This document shows positions 9,480 to 18,472 of a stretch of 64,000 bases of DNA, piece after piece. Below the pieces are notes generated by a model, which saw only the letters and a list, made by a program, of their open reading frames with translations, ran no database searches and was not told the origin of the DNA. The stretch is from NCBI RefSeq assembly GCF_001552475.1, contig NZ_BCRG01000014.1:1-64000 (forward strand). The letters run 5' to 3'. Position 1 is the first letter of the stretch. Each line of letters begins with the position of its first letter. The translations under genes and the position numbers were made by a program. This DNA comes from Microbacterium oleivorans NBRC 103075 (GTDB lineage Bacteria > Actinomycetota > Actinomycetes > Actinomycetales > Microbacteriaceae).

Positions 9480-11557
9480 GCGTTCTCCTTGACGGTTGCG
9501 CGGGCCGCTTCGACGACCGCTTCGGCAGTGACGCCGAACTTCTCGAACAGGGTCTTGTAATCGGCGGAGGCGCCGAAGTGGTCGATTCCGACGGTGCGTC
9601 CGGTGTCGCCGACGACCGCCTTCCAGAGGCCGGTGGCCCCGGCTTCTACCGAGACGCGCGCCTTCAGGGCGGCGGGAATCACGGACTCGCGGTAAGCAGC
9701 ATCCTGCTCGGCGAACCACTCGAGGCTGGGAGCGGAGACGACGCGAGCGCCGATCCCCTCCGCCGCGAGAGTCTCACGTGCTGCCACAGCGAGCTGCACC
9801 TCGGAGCCGGTTGCGATCAGGACGACATCGGGCTCGCCTTCTGGCGCGTCGAGGAGGACGTAGGCACCCTTCGCGACGCCCTCGGTGGTGGCGTAGCCGT
9901 TTTCCCCACGCGGGAACACCGCGATGTTCTGGCGGGTCAGGGCGATACCGGTCGGCCCGTCCTGTCGACGAAGGATCTCGAGCCACGCGGCGGCCGTCTC
10001 GTTCGCATCCGCGGGACGCACGACGGTGAAGTTCGGGATGAGGCGTAGCGTCGCGAGCTGTTCGATCGGCTGGTGCGTCGGACCGTCTTCGCCGAGGGCG
10101 ACGGAGTCGTGCGTCCAGACGAACACCGAGGGGATGTTCATGAGGGCCGCGAGGCGCACTGCCGGTCGCATGTAATCGCTGAAGATCAGGAACGTCCCGC
10201 CGAAGGGCCGAGTCGGTCCGTGCAGCTTGATGCCGTTGATGATCGCGCCCATGGCGTGCTCACGGATGCCGAAGTGCAGGACGCGCCCGTAGGGGTCGCC
10301 CGACCATTCGTGCGTCGACCACTCGGACGGGATGAAGCTCTTCGCGTCCTTGATCGTCGTCAGGTTCGATTCGGCGAGGTCAGCCGATCCGCCCCACAGC
10401 TCGGGCAGCTCGGCGGCCAGAGCGTTGATGACGAGGCCGGATGCCGCGCGGGTCGACACATCCTTGCCCGCCTCGAACGCGGGAAGGGCGGTCTCGATGC
10501 CGTTCGGCAGGGTTGCGGCCTCGAGACGGTCGAGGAGGGCTTTGCGCTCCGGGTTCGCAGTGGCCCAGGCGTCGAAGGACTCCTGCCACGCGGCCCGGTC
10601 GGTCGCAGCGCGCTCGGCGAGCGAACGGGTGTGCGCCAGCACGTCGTCGGCGACGGCGAAGTGCTCCTCGGGGTCGAACCCGAGCACCTTCTTCGTTGCG
10701 GCGAGTTCGTCGGCTCCGAGGGCTGATCCGTGGATCTTGCCGGTGTTCTGCTTGCCGGGAGCCGGCCAGCCGATGATCGTCCTGAGGATGATGAGAGAGG
10801 GCTTCGACGTCTCCGCCTTGGCAGCCTCGATCGCGGTGTGGAGAGCGGCGACGTCTTCGACGTACTCGCCGGTCTTCTTCCAGTCGACGGTCTGCACCTG
10901 CCATCCGTAGGCCTCGTAACGGGCCTGGACGTCCTCGGTGAAGGCGACGTTGGTGTCGTCCTCGATCGAGATCTGGTTGGAGTCGTAGATGGCGATCAGG
11001 TTGCCGAGCTGCTGGTGACCGGCGAGGGAGCCGGCCTCGGAGGTCACACCCTCCTGCAGGTCGCCGTCCCCGGCGATGACGAAGACGTGGTGATCGAACG
11101 GGGAGGTGCCGGCATCCGCCTCGGGGTCGAACAGGCCGCGCTCGTAACGGGCGGCGTAGGCGAAGCCGACGGCGGAGGCGAGGCCCTGGCCGAGGGGGCC
11201 GGTCGTGATCTCGACGCCCTTGGTGTGGCCGTACTCGGGGTGGCCCGGAGTGAGCGAGCCCCACGTGCGAAGCGCCTTGAGATCGTCGAGCTCGAGACCG
11301 AAGCCGCCGAGGTACAGCTGCACGTACTGCGTCAGCGAGGAATGTCCCGCCGACAGGATGAAGCGGTCGCGACCCAGCCAGTGGGTGTCGGCCGGGTCGT
11401 GGCGCAGGACGCGCTGGTAGAGGAGGTACGCAGCCGGTGCGAGGCTCATCGCGGTTCCCGGGTGGCCGTTACCGACCTTCTCGACAGCATCTGCCGCCAG
11501 CACGCGTGCGGTGTTGACCGCGCGTCGATCGATCTCGTCCCAAACCAGCTCTGACAC
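9476..11557 (-). CDS. tkt: Transketolase
   Basis: Thiamine-diphosphate enzyme transferring two-carbon ketol units among sugar phosphates. At 693 residues it is full length. GHPG (31-34), TGPLGQGLA, the ThDP motif starting at GDGDLQEG (163-170), and the later GIREHAMG and [10 protein letters not shown] blocks are all present. GTG at 11557 starts the gene, preceded by AAAGG. It is first in the pentose phosphate operon; a possible -10 (TATGCT on the minus strand at 11638-11643) lies about 75 bases upstream. It diverges from ctaB. Confidence 0.95.
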   Translation of the reverse strand: MSELVWDEIDRRAVNTARVLAADAVEKVGNGHPGTAMSLAPAAYLLYQRVLRHDPADTHWLGRDRFILSAGHSSLTQYVQLYLGGFGLELDDLKALRTWGSLTPGHPEYGHTKGVEITTGPLGQGLASAVGFAYAARYERGLFDPEADAGTSPFDHHVFVIAGDGDLQEGVTSEAGSLAGHQQLGNLIAIYDSNQISIEDDTNVAFTEDVQARYEAYGWQVQTVDWKKTGEYVEDVAALHTAIEAAKAETSKPSLIILRTIIGWPAPGKQNTGKIHGSALGADELAATKKVLGFDPEEHFAVADDVLAHTRSLAERAATDRAAWQESFDAWATANPERKALLDRLEAATLPNGIETALPAFEAGKDVSTRAASGLVINALAAELPELWGGSADLAESNLTTIKDAKSFIPSEWSTHEWSGDPYGRVLHFGIREHAMGAIINGIKLHGPTRPFGGTFLIFSDYMRPAVRLAALMNIPSVFVWTHDSVALGEDGPTHQPIEQLATLRLIPNFTVVRPADANETAAAWLEILRRQDGPTGIALTRQNIAVFPRGENGYATTEGVAKGAYVLLDAPEGEPDVVLIATGSEVQLAVAARETLAAEGIGARVVSAPSLEWFAEQDAAYRESVIPAALKARVSVEAGATGLWKAVVGDTGRTVGIDHFGASADYKTLFEKFGVTAEAVVEAARATVKENA

Positions 11558-11800
11558 CAGGAAACCTTTCGTCGGTGAGTCCGCGCGGACGACCGCTGGT
11601 CTCGAAAGAGGAGGGAAGTCCCACGCCGGGGATTTTCAGCATATCGATCCGGGCACCTCGCCGAGGCCGGGCGGCGCTCTGTGACGTGCGCTGTGAGCGA
11701 AGCGCGGGTGATGGCACGGCGAAGCGTGGCTGATGGCGCGGGAGAGACTGCCTCTGATGGATGCCGTAGACTCGACGGAACGATCTACACGGCAGGGGCG
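11558..11800. promoter_or_regulatory. Divergent promoter region tkt / ctaB
   Basis: On the minus strand TATGCT at 11643-11638 is a likely tkt -10. On the plus strand TAGACT at 11767-11772 is a likely ctaB -10, giving a leader of about 22 bases that contains AGGGG. The open frame upstream of ctaB (from 11681) lacks a ribosome site and is probably non-coding. No gene is seen here. Confidence 0.5.
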
Positions 11801-12727
11801 ATGGCACTCACGGACACCGGCGCGCGCGTATCCGCGCCCGCTCGACAGTCGTTCGGCCGAACCTTCCGCGCCTACGTCCAGTTGACGAAGCCTCGGGTTC
11901 TCGAGCTTCTGCTCGTCACGACGATCCCCGTCATGTTCCTCGCCGAGGGCGGCCTTCCCGATCTGTGGCTCATCCTCGCGACGGTCGTCGGCGGTGCCAT
12001 GAGCGCCGGCTCGGCGGCATCCTTCAACATGTACCTCGATCGCGATATCGACGCGCACATGAAGCGGACCGAGAATCGACCCCTCGTCACGGGTGAGGTC
12101 TCACCCCGTGGCGCTCTCGTCTTCTCGTGGACCCTCGCCGTCGTCTCGACGCTCTGGCTTCTGGCCTTCACGAATTGGGTCGCCGCTGCGCTGAGCGCGA
12201 CTGCCATCTTCTTCTACGTCGTGATCTACACGATCCTGCTGAAGCGCCGCACGGAGCAGAACATCGTCTGGGGCGGAATCGCCGGATGCTTCCCCGTCAT
12301 CATCGGGTGGTCGGCGGTCACCAGTTCGCTCACGTGGACCCCGTTCATCCTGTTCCTGCTCGTCTTCCTCTGGACCCCGCCGCACTATTGGCCGCTGTCC
12401 ATGAAGTACAAGGGCGACTACGCCGAGGTGGATGTGCCGATGCTGGGCGCGACCCGCAACGGTGCGCAGGTCGGTCTTCAGGTCATTCTCTACGCATGGG
12501 CGACCATCGCGAGCTCACTGCTCTTGATCCCGGTCGCCGGTATGGGGCTCGTCTACACCGTGTCGGCTGTGGTGTTCGGCGGCTGGTTCGTCTACGAGTC
12601 GCACATCCTCTACGCCCGCGCGGTGCGGGGCGAGAAGGTCCAGCCGATGCGAGTGTTCCACGCATCCATCACCTACTTGACGCTGCTGTTCGTCGCAATC
12701 GCGATCGACCCGCTGCTGCCGTTCTGA
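11801..12727 (+). CDS. ctaB: Protoheme IX farnesyltransferase (heme O synthase)
   Basis: UbiA-family integral membrane prenyltransferase adding a farnesyl group to heme B, the first step to heme A for cytochrome oxidase. The 308-residue product has about nine hydrophobic helices and the polyprenyl-diphosphate motif [32 protein letters not shown] and [14 protein letters not shown] are typical of CtaB. ATG at 11801 follows CAGGGGCG and gives the usual N-terminus before [16 protein letters not shown]. It diverges from tkt; the next enzyme, CtaA, is encoded nearby on the other strand. Confidence 0.94.
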   Translation: MALTDTGARVSAPARQSFGRTFRAYVQLTKPRVLELLLVTTIPVMFLAEGGLPDLWLILATVVGGAMSAGSAASFNMYLDRDIDAHMKRTENRPLVTGEVSPRGALVFSWTLAVVSTLWLLAFTNWVAAALSATAIFFYVVIYTILLKRRTEQNIVWGGIAGCFPVIIGWSAVTSSLTWTPFILFLLVFLWTPPHYWPLSMKYKGDYAEVDVPMLGATRNGAQVGLQVILYAWATIASSLLLIPVAGMGLVYTVSAVVFGGWFVYESHILYARAVRGEKVQPMRVFHASITYLTLLFVAIAIDPLLPF

Positions 12728-12749
12728 CCGCAGCGGGCCGATCGACCGG

Positions 12750-13118
12750 TCAGCGCGTAGCGCCGTCGAGGACGGGCTGGTCGGTCGTGTCGAGCGACTC
12801 GTCGTCTGCTGACGGGATCTCTGCGGCGGTGACGTCCACATCCTGCGCACGCGGTGCGACGGCGAAAGCGCGCAGGGCGCCCAGCGAGAAGGCCAGCAGC
12901 AGCCCGGTCACGCCGACACCGATGAGGATCGCGCCAAGGATGGCCCAGACCTGTCCGACGTAGACCTCCACACCGGTCGCTGTGCCGGCGTTGAGCGCGG
13001 TCTCCATCGTCCCGAGCTTGTCGATCAGGACGATGGCGCCGGCGGCGCTGGACGCGAGTGAGCCTGCGACGAGCACCCAGAACGGGATGCTGCGGGTCAG
13101 GCGGGGGCGGGTGTTCAT
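12750..13118 (-). CDS. Small two-helix membrane protein of unknown function
   Basis: A 122-residue protein with a short basic N-terminus, two hydrophobic segments (about 12-33 and 52-80) around a short linker, and a polar acidic tail (AEIPSADDESLDTTDQPV). ATG at 13118 has a perfect GGAGGAG ribosome site, which argues that it is real; the longer open frame upstream is not needed. It sits between ctaB and ctaA and could relate to heme A synthesis or oxidase assembly, but this is only a guess from position. I do not recognise a family. Confidence 0.75.
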   Translation of the reverse strand: MNTRPRLTRSIPFWVLVAGSLASSAAGAIVLIDKLGTMETALNAGTATGVEVYVGQVWAILGAILIGVGVTGLLLAFSLGALRAFAVAPRAQDVDVTAAEIPSADDESLDTTDQPVLDGATR

Positions 13119-13213
13119 CGAATCTCCTCCGGGTCGGAGCCGCCCGGTCTCGGACGGCCCGGGCCACTGTTCCCGACGCACCCGGGCAGGAGTGATGCGG
13201 ACCCTATGAGATC

Positions 13214-14140
13214 TCAGTGAGACGCGACGGCCGCGTCGGGTACCGGAGCCTTCATGCGGAGGATGACGACGGTCATGGTGGCTGCCGTCAATGCGGCGAG
13301 CACCATGTGGATGCCGACGGCGATCTCGGGGAGGCCGTTGCGCGCCTGATAAAGGCCCACGGCGATCTGGACCGCTTCGGCCCCGAGGAGCACCGTCACC
13401 CAGGTGCGCGGGCGCAGTCCGCGCGTCCAGGCGACCGCGACGAGGACCAACGTCAGCGCGAGGAGGGTGTAGCCCGGCCACGCATGGATGTGCTCGAGGA
13501 GCTCCGCGTTGAATCCGTTGCGACCCGCGGCTGCGTCACCCGAGTGGGGCCCTGCGCCGGTGGTCAGGACGCCGAAGGCGATGGTCACGGCGAGGACCGC
13601 AGTTGTCAGATGGGCCAGTCCTGCATACCAGGACGGGACGACTCGGACTCGGGGTGCGGCCGTTTCTTTCATGCGCACCAGGAAGGCGGCGCAGACGCAC
13701 ACGAGGACCAGTGATACGACGTAGTGGAAACCGACGATGAAGGGGTTGAGGCCCGTCAACACGGTGATCCCGCCCACGATGGCCTGGGCGATGACACCGC
13801 CGAGGACGATGAGCGCGAGCGTGAACAAGTCGCGTCGGGCGCGGCGCATCCGCCACACGAGGACGACCACGACGAGCGCCAGGATGCCGACAACGCCGGT
13901 GAGCGTGCGGTTGCCGAACTCGATGACACCGTGAAGGCCCATTTCGGGCGTCGCGACGAGCGACTCCGGCGTGCACGTCGGCCACGTCGGGCACCCGAGC
14001 CCCGAACCGGTGAGGCGCACGGCTCCACCAGTGCCGATGATGAGCGTCTCTGCGATGAAGGAGAGCCACGCGACGACGCGCAGCAGTCGCGGCATCCGGA
14101 TCACAGGCGGAGCGGTCGGTGTCGACGCGGTGATGAGCAT
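13214..14140 (-). CDS. ctaA: Heme A synthase (COX15/CtaA family)
   Basis: Membrane enzyme oxidising the C8 methyl of heme O to the formyl group of heme A. About eight hydrophobic helices are visible, with FIAETLIIGTGGAVRLTGSG, GCPTWPTC (paired cysteines seen in this family), EFGNRTL and FHYVVSLV, which supply likely heme-ligand histidines and catalytic residues. The open frame reaches a GTG at 14170, but ATG at 14140 has GGAGG eight bases upstream and is preferred (308 residues). A probable -10 lies at 14243-14248 on the minus strand. It diverges from sufB. Confidence 0.92.
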   Translation of the reverse strand: MLITASTPTAPPVIRMPRLLRVVAWLSFIAETLIIGTGGAVRLTGSGLGCPTWPTCTPESLVATPEMGLHGVIEFGNRTLTGVVGILALVVVVLVWRMRRARRDLFTLALIVLGGVIAQAIVGGITVLTGLNPFIVGFHYVVSLVLVCVCAAFLVRMKETAAPRVRVVPSWYAGLAHLTTAVLAVTIAFGVLTTGAGPHSGDAAAGRNGFNAELLEHIHAWPGYTLLALTLVLVAVAWTRGLRPRTWVTVLLGAEAVQIAVGLYQARNGLPEIAVGIHMVLAALTAATMTVVILRMKAPVPDAAVASH

Positions 14141-14193
14141 TGGGGTCGCCTCCGGGCGAGGGGCCGGCACGCCGCGGGGGACGGCCGTGCCTG

Positions 14194-14248
14194 TAGAATG
14201 AAGCAGTCGGCGAGCGCGATCCCCATCGCAGCCCGCACAACGATTCTA
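14194..14248. promoter_or_regulatory. Facing promoters for sufB and ctaA
   Basis: TAGAAT occurs on the plus strand at 14194-14199 (toward sufB) and on the minus strand at 14248-14243 (toward ctaA). If both are used, starts at about 14206 (+) and 14236 (-) make the two 5' leaders overlap antisense by about 30 bases. Neither has a clear -35. Confidence 0.4.
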
Positions 14249-14281
14249 GGCGCGGTATCGCGTCGTCAGAGCGGCCAGTAG

Positions 14282-14356
14282 CGGCATCCCCCTCGTGCAC
14301 TCCTCTCACGGGAGGGAATGCCGGAACGGATGACACCGTTGCCGCCCGTGAGGAGG
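14282..14356 (+). promoter_or_regulatory. Structured sufB leader with alternative hairpins
   Basis: 14282-14297 can pair with 14307-14323 (about 15 pairs with one bulge). CACGGG in the right arm (14307-14312) can instead pair with CCCGTG at 14345-14350, directly next to the AGGAGG ribosome site at 14351-14356. The two folds exclude each other. Confidence 0.4.
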
Positions 14357-14362
14357 AAATTC

Positions 14363-15781
14363 ATGTCGGATGTGCTCATCGACCGTCCCGAACTCGAAGG
14401 CCTAGGGGTATACGAGTTCGGCTGGCACGACGCGGATGCCGCCGGTGCCATCGCCCAGCGAGGTATCAACGAGGACGTCGTCCGTGGGATCTCCGCTCTC
14501 AAGAGCGAGCCCGAATGGATGCTGAAGACCCGTCTGAAGGGTTATCAGCTGTTCGGTCGCAAGCCGATGCCGACGTGGGGCGCAGACCTCTCCGGCATCG
14601 ATTTCGACAACATCAAATACTTCGTGCGCTCGACCGAGAAGCAGGCTCAGACGTGGGAGGACCTCCCCGAGGAGATCCGCAACACGTACGAGAAGCTCGG
14701 GATCCCCGAGGCGGAGCGTCAGCGCCTCGTCGCCGGCGTCGCCGCGCAGTACGAGTCTGAGGTCGTGTACCACCAGATCCGCGAGGACCTGGAGCAGCAG
14801 GGTGTCATCTTCATGGACACCGACACGGCTCTGCGCGAGCACCCCGAATTCTTCGAAGAGTACTTCGGCACCGTCATCCCGGCCGGCGACAACAAGTTCG
14901 CTGCGCTGAACACCGCGGTGTGGTCGGGCGGATCGTTCGTCTACGTCCCGAAGGGCGTCCACGTCGAGATCCCGCTGCAGGCCTACTTCCGCATCAACAC
15001 GGAGAACATGGGCCAGTTCGAGCGGACCCTGATCATCGCCGACGAGGACAGCTACGTCCACTACATCGAAGGCTGCACGGCACCGATCTACAAGAGCGAC
15101 TCGCTGCACTCCGCCGTGGTCGAGATCATCGTGAAGAAGAACGCCCGCGTTCGTTACACGACGATCCAGAACTGGTCGAACAACGTCTACAACCTCGTCA
15201 CGAAGCGCGCCGTCGCCCATGAGGGCGCGACGATGGAGTGGGTCGACGGCAACATCGGCTCCAAGGTGACGATGAAGTACCCGTCGATCTACCTGATGGG
15301 CGAGCACGCGAAGGGTGAGACGCTGTCGGTCGCTTTCGCGGGCCCCGGTCAGCACCAGGATGCCGGCGCGAAGATGATCCACATGGCTCCGTATACGCAG
15401 TCGTCGATCGTCTCCAAGTCGATCGCCCGCGGCGGCGGTCGTGCGGGTTACCGCGGCGAGGTCCGCGTGGACGCGAATGCGCACCACTCCGCCAACACGG
15501 TGCGTTGCGATGCGCTCCTGGTCGACACGATCTCGCGGTCCGACACGTACCCCGCCATCGACATCCGTGTGGACGACGTGCAGCTCGGCCACGAGGCGAC
15601 CGTCTCGAAGGTCAGCGAAGAGCAGCTGTTCTACCTCATGAGCCGCGGCATGCCCGAGGACGAGGCGATGGCGATGATCGTGCGCGGCTTCATCGAGCCG
15701 ATCGCCCGCGAACTGCCCATGGAGTACGCCCTCGAGCTGAACAAGCTCATCGAGATGGGCATGGAAGGATCCGTCGGCTGA
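14363..15781 (+). CDS. sufB: Fe-S cluster assembly protein SufB
   Basis: Core scaffold of the SufBCD complex that builds Fe-S clusters. The 472-residue product has the SufB signature block [34 protein letters not shown], and a beta-helix core ending [23 protein letters not shown] at 14363 follows a perfect AGGAGG; an in-frame ATG at 14318 would add 15 unconserved residues. It heads sufB-sufD-Rieske-sufC. The stop overlaps the sufD ATG by one base. No SufR-type repressor is adjacent, unlike in mycobacteria. Confidence 0.95.
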   Translation: MSDVLIDRPELEGLGVYEFGWHDADAAGAIAQRGINEDVVRGISALKSEPEWMLKTRLKGYQLFGRKPMPTWGADLSGIDFDNIKYFVRSTEKQAQTWEDLPEEIRNTYEKLGIPEAERQRLVAGVAAQYESEVVYHQIREDLEQQGVIFMDTDTALREHPEFFEEYFGTVIPAGDNKFAALNTAVWSGGSFVYVPKGVHVEIPLQAYFRINTENMGQFERTLIIADEDSYVHYIEGCTAPIYKSDSLHSAVVEIIVKKNARVRYTTIQNWSNNVYNLVTKRAVAHEGATMEWVDGNIGSKVTMKYPSIYLMGEHAKGETLSVAFAGPGQHQDAGAKMIHMAPYTQSSIVSKSIARGGGRAGYRGEVRVDANAHHSANTVRCDALLVDTISRSDTYPAIDIRVDDVQLGHEATVSKVSEEQLFYLMSRGMPEDEAMAMIVRGFIEPIARELPMEYALELNKLIEMGMEGSVG

Positions 15782-16980
15782 TGACGACAGCGACTCAGGC
15801 CCCCGCATCCGATGCGAAGGGCCACATCGACCCTGCGGCGACACTGACCGGCACGGCCGCGGTCCCGGTGCAGACCCGATCGGCGCGCCCGTGGTCGTTC
15901 GACCCGGACGACTTCGGAATGCCCACCGGCCGCGAGGTCAACTGGAAGCACACGCCCCTCGACCGCGTCGCTTCGCTGCTGGCCAACGAGCCGGCGCCGC
16001 ACGACGTGATCGGCGTCGAGGTGATCGGCCCGGATGCCGTGGAGCACCGACGTCTGCAGAAAGACGAGGGACCCCGCGGCGAGGTGTTCCGACCTGAGGA
16101 CGTCGTGAGCGCGATCGCATGGACGCAGGAGCCCGAGGCTCCGCTCATCCGCATCCCCGCCGACACGGAGATCGACGAGCCCGTGATGGTCACCCTCACC
16201 GGTCGAGGCGGCGTCGCACACGCGCACGTCGTCATCGAGGCCCAGGCCAACTCGCGCGGCACGGTCGTCCTGCGTCACGAGGGATCTGCCGCACAGGCCC
16301 AGAACGTCGAGATCATCGTGCGGGACGGTGCGTCGCTGACCGTCGTGTCCGTGCAGCGGTGGGACGACGACGCCGTGCACCTTGCGGCGCACCAGGCGCG
16401 CGTCGACCGCGACGCGACCCTCACCCACATCGTCGTCAGCCTCGGCGGCGGCCTCGTGCGGGTCAACCCGTCGGTAGAACTCGCCGGGTCCGGAGCGCGG
16501 GGCCGCCTTTACGGCCTCTCGTTCGCCGACGCAGGCCAGCACCTCGAGAGCCAGGTGTACCTGCACCACAAGGGCGATCACACCAACGGCGATGTCCTGT
16601 ACAAGAGCGCGCTGCAGGGCGCGTCGGCACGGACGGTCTGGATCGGCGACGTGCTGATCGGACCGGATGCCGTCGGCACCGACTCCTACGAAGCGAACCG
16701 CAACCTCGTCCTCACCGACGGGGCGCGTGCCGATTCGATCCCGAACCTCGAGATCGAGACCGGTGACATCGTCGGCGCGGGCCACGCCAGCGCCACCGGA
16801 CGCTTCGACGACGAGCAGCTCTTCTACCTGCAGGCGCGCGGAATCGACGAGGAGCAGGCGCGACGCCTGGTCGTCCTCGGCTTCCTCGCCGAGATCGTCC
16901 AGAAGATCGGCATCCCCTCGCTCGAAGAGGAGTTCATCGACGCGATCGAGGCCGAACTCACGGGCGGTGTCCCGGCATGA
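15781..16980 (+). CDS. sufD: Fe-S cluster assembly protein SufD
   Basis: Paralogue of SufB that completes the SufBC2D scaffold. The 399-residue product has the beta-helix pattern and the family end region SYEANRNLVLTDGARADSIP, then GHASATGRFDDEQLFYLQARG. The N-terminal 60 residues are less ordered, with WSFDPDDFGMPTGREVNWKHTP as the usual entry motif. The start shares one base with the sufB stop and the end overlaps the following Rieske gene by four bases, so translation is coupled through the cluster. Confidence 0.94.
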   Translation: MTTATQAPASDAKGHIDPAATLTGTAAVPVQTRSARPWSFDPDDFGMPTGREVNWKHTPLDRVASLLANEPAPHDVIGVEVIGPDAVEHRRLQKDEGPRGEVFRPEDVVSAIAWTQEPEAPLIRIPADTEIDEPVMVTLTGRGGVAHAHVVIEAQANSRGTVVLRHEGSAAQAQNVEIIVRDGASLTVVSVQRWDDDAVHLAAHQARVDRDATLTHIVVSLGGGLVRVNPSVELAGSGARGRLYGLSFADAGQHLESQVYLHHKGDHTNGDVLYKSALQGASARTVWIGDVLIGPDAVGTDSYEANRNLVLTDGARADSIPNLEIETGDIVGAGHASATGRFDDEQLFYLQARGIDEEQARRLVVLGFLAEIVQKIGIPSLEEEFIDAIEAELTGGVPA

Positions 16981-17306
16981 GTGCGCAGAAGGTCCTCACC
17001 CTCAGCGAGCTGACCCAGGACGAGGCAGTTCGCGTCGAGGTGAATGGTGTGCCGATGGCTGTCGTTCTCGATGCCCAGGGCGAGGTGCACGCGATCGGCG
17101 ACACCTGCACGCACGGTGACATCTCTCTCGCCGACGGGTTCGTCGAAGGCGAGTCGCTGGAGTGCTGGGCCCACGGGTCCGCCTTCTCGCTGCGCACCGG
17201 CCGCCCCCTGAATCTGCCGGCCTACGAGCCGGTGCCCGTCTATGAGGTCACGATCGAGGGGGACGACGTCCTCATCGACCCCGCCGTGACCAAAGCCGTG
17301 AACTGA
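16977..17306 (+). CDS. Rieske-type [2Fe-2S] ferredoxin in the suf operon
   Basis: A 109-residue soluble Rieske protein. The two cluster motifs are CTHGD (Cys44, His46) and CWAHGSAFS (Cys63, His66), giving the two-Cys, two-His set for a [2Fe-2S] centre. This class is usually annotated as a non-heme iron oxygenase ferredoxin subunit, but no oxygenase is nearby. Its place between sufD and sufC, with a four-base overlap of sufD, suggests electron supply for cluster assembly or a quality-control role. That function is inference from context; the fold is clear. Confidence 0.88.
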   Translation: MSAQKVLTLSELTQDEAVRVEVNGVPMAVVLDAQGEVHAIGDTCTHGDISLADGFVEGESLECWAHGSAFSLRTGRPLNLPAYEPVPVYEVTIEGDDVLIDPAVTKAVN

Positions 17307-17320
17307 AGAAAGAAGCTGAC

Positions 17321-18091
17321 ATGCCTGTCCTCGAGATCCGCGACCTCCACGTGACGGTCGAGACGGAAAACGGCGAGACCCCCATCCTCAACGGTGTCAC
17401 GCTCACCGTCCGCACCGGTGAGACGCATGCCATCATGGGCCCCAACGGCTCGGGTAAGTCGACGCTCGCCTACACGATCGCCGGTCACCCCAAGTACACC
17501 GTCACGGGCGGCACGATCACCCTCGACGGCGTGGACGTGCTCGCCATGTCCGTCGACGAGCGTGCGCGCGCTGGTCTGTTCCTGGCGATGCAGTACCCGG
17601 TCGAGATCCCCGGGGTGACGGTCACCAATTTCCTCCGCACCGCGAAGACGGCGATCGACGGCGTTGCGCCTTCGATCCGCTCGTGGACCAAAGACGTGAA
17701 GGGCGCCATGCAGAACCTGCGCATGGATCCGAAGTTCGCGGCCCGCAACGTCAACGAGGGCTTCTCCGGCGGCGAGAAGAAGCGCCACGAGATCCTGCAG
17801 CTGGAGCTGCTCCAGCCCAAGATCGCCATCCTCGACGAGACCGACTCCGGTCTCGACGTCGACGCTTTGAAGATCGTCTCCGAGGGTGTCAACCGGGCGA
17901 AGGAGCAGAGCGACATGGGCGTTCTGCTCATCACGCACTACACCCGCATCCTCCGTTACATCCAGCCCGACTTCGTTCACGTGCTCGTGAACGGCCGGGT
18001 CGCAGAAGAGGGCGGCCCCGAGCTCGCAGCACGACTGGAGGATGAGGGTTACGACCGTTTCCTCGCCCCGGTCGGCGGCGAGCAGGCCTAG
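17321..18091 (+). CDS. sufC: Fe-S cluster assembly ATPase SufC
   Basis: ABC-type ATPase that drives conformational change in SufBCD. Walker A GPNGSGKS (40-47), the signature NEGFSGGEKKRHEIL and Walker B KIAILDETDSGLD are intact, and the Asp-Glu pair typical of SufC is present. At 256 residues it is full length. ATG at 17321 lies 14 bases after the Rieske gene behind GAAAGAAG. The TAG stop at 18089-18091 is also the first half of a likely promoter for sufT. Confidence 0.95.
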   Translation: MPVLEIRDLHVTVETENGETPILNGVTLTVRTGETHAIMGPNGSGKSTLAYTIAGHPKYTVTGGTITLDGVDVLAMSVDERARAGLFLAMQYPVEIPGVTVTNFLRTAKTAIDGVAPSIRSWTKDVKGAMQNLRMDPKFAARNVNEGFSGGEKKRHEILQLELLQPKIAILDETDSGLDVDALKIVSEGVNRAKEQSDMGVLLITHYTRILRYIQPDFVHVLVNGRVAEEGGPELAARLEDEGYDRFLAPVGGEQA

Positions 18092-18094
18092 GAT
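18089..18094 (+). promoter_or_regulatory. Probable leaderless sufT promoter (-10)
   Basis: TAGGAT ends six bases before the ATG at 18101, the spacing expected for a transcript starting on the start codon. Its first three bases are the sufC stop codon. Confidence 0.5.
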
Positions 18095-18100
18095 CTTCGC

Positions 18101-18430
18101 ATGACCGACACGCTCGCACCCGAGAAGTACGACGAGGTCACCGAGGCCCTGAAGGATGTCATGGACCCCGAGCTGGGGGTCAACATCGTCGACCTCGGGC
18201 TGATCTACGACCTGGGATGGGATGACGAGAACGACGCACTCGTCATCCACATGACGCTGACCTCCGCCGGCTGTCCGCTGACGGACGTCCTCGAAGAACA
18301 GACCGGTCAGGCGCTCGACGGCGTCGTGGATCGTTTCCGGATCAACTGGGTCTGGATGCCGCCGTGGGGTCCCGAGAAGATCACCGACGACGGCCGCGAC
18401 ATGATGCGCGCGCTCGGGTTCTCGATCTGA
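18101..18430 (+). CDS. sufT: Metal-sulfur cluster assembly factor (SufT/MIP18, DUF59)
   Basis: A 109-residue MIP18/DUF59 protein used in Fe-S cluster maturation or transfer. The family core is MDPELGVNIVDLGLIYDLGW, then MTLTSAGCPLTDVLEEQ with the conserved cysteine, and the end VWMPPWGPEKITDDGRD. It follows sufC by nine bases with no ribosome site, but a -10-like TAGGAT sits at the leaderless distance, so it may be transcribed both from the operon and on its own. A perfect 13-base-pair terminator follows. Confidence 0.92.
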   Translation: MTDTLAPEKYDEVTEALKDVMDPELGVNIVDLGLIYDLGWDDENDALVIHMTLTSAGCPLTDVLEEQTGQALDGVVDRFRINWVWMPPWGPEKITDDGRDMMRALGFSI

Positions 18431-18441
18431 TCTGACTGCGG

Positions 18442-18472
18442 AAAGCGGTGCGACGATGTCGCACCGCTTTTT
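18442..18472. terminator. Bidirectional terminator after sufT
   Basis: Perfect 13-base-pair stem (18442-18454 with 18458-18470) with a GAT loop, ending in TTTTT on the plus strand. The stem also starts with AAA, giving T-residues on the minus strand, so it can end the convergent siderophore operon too. Confidence 0.85.
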
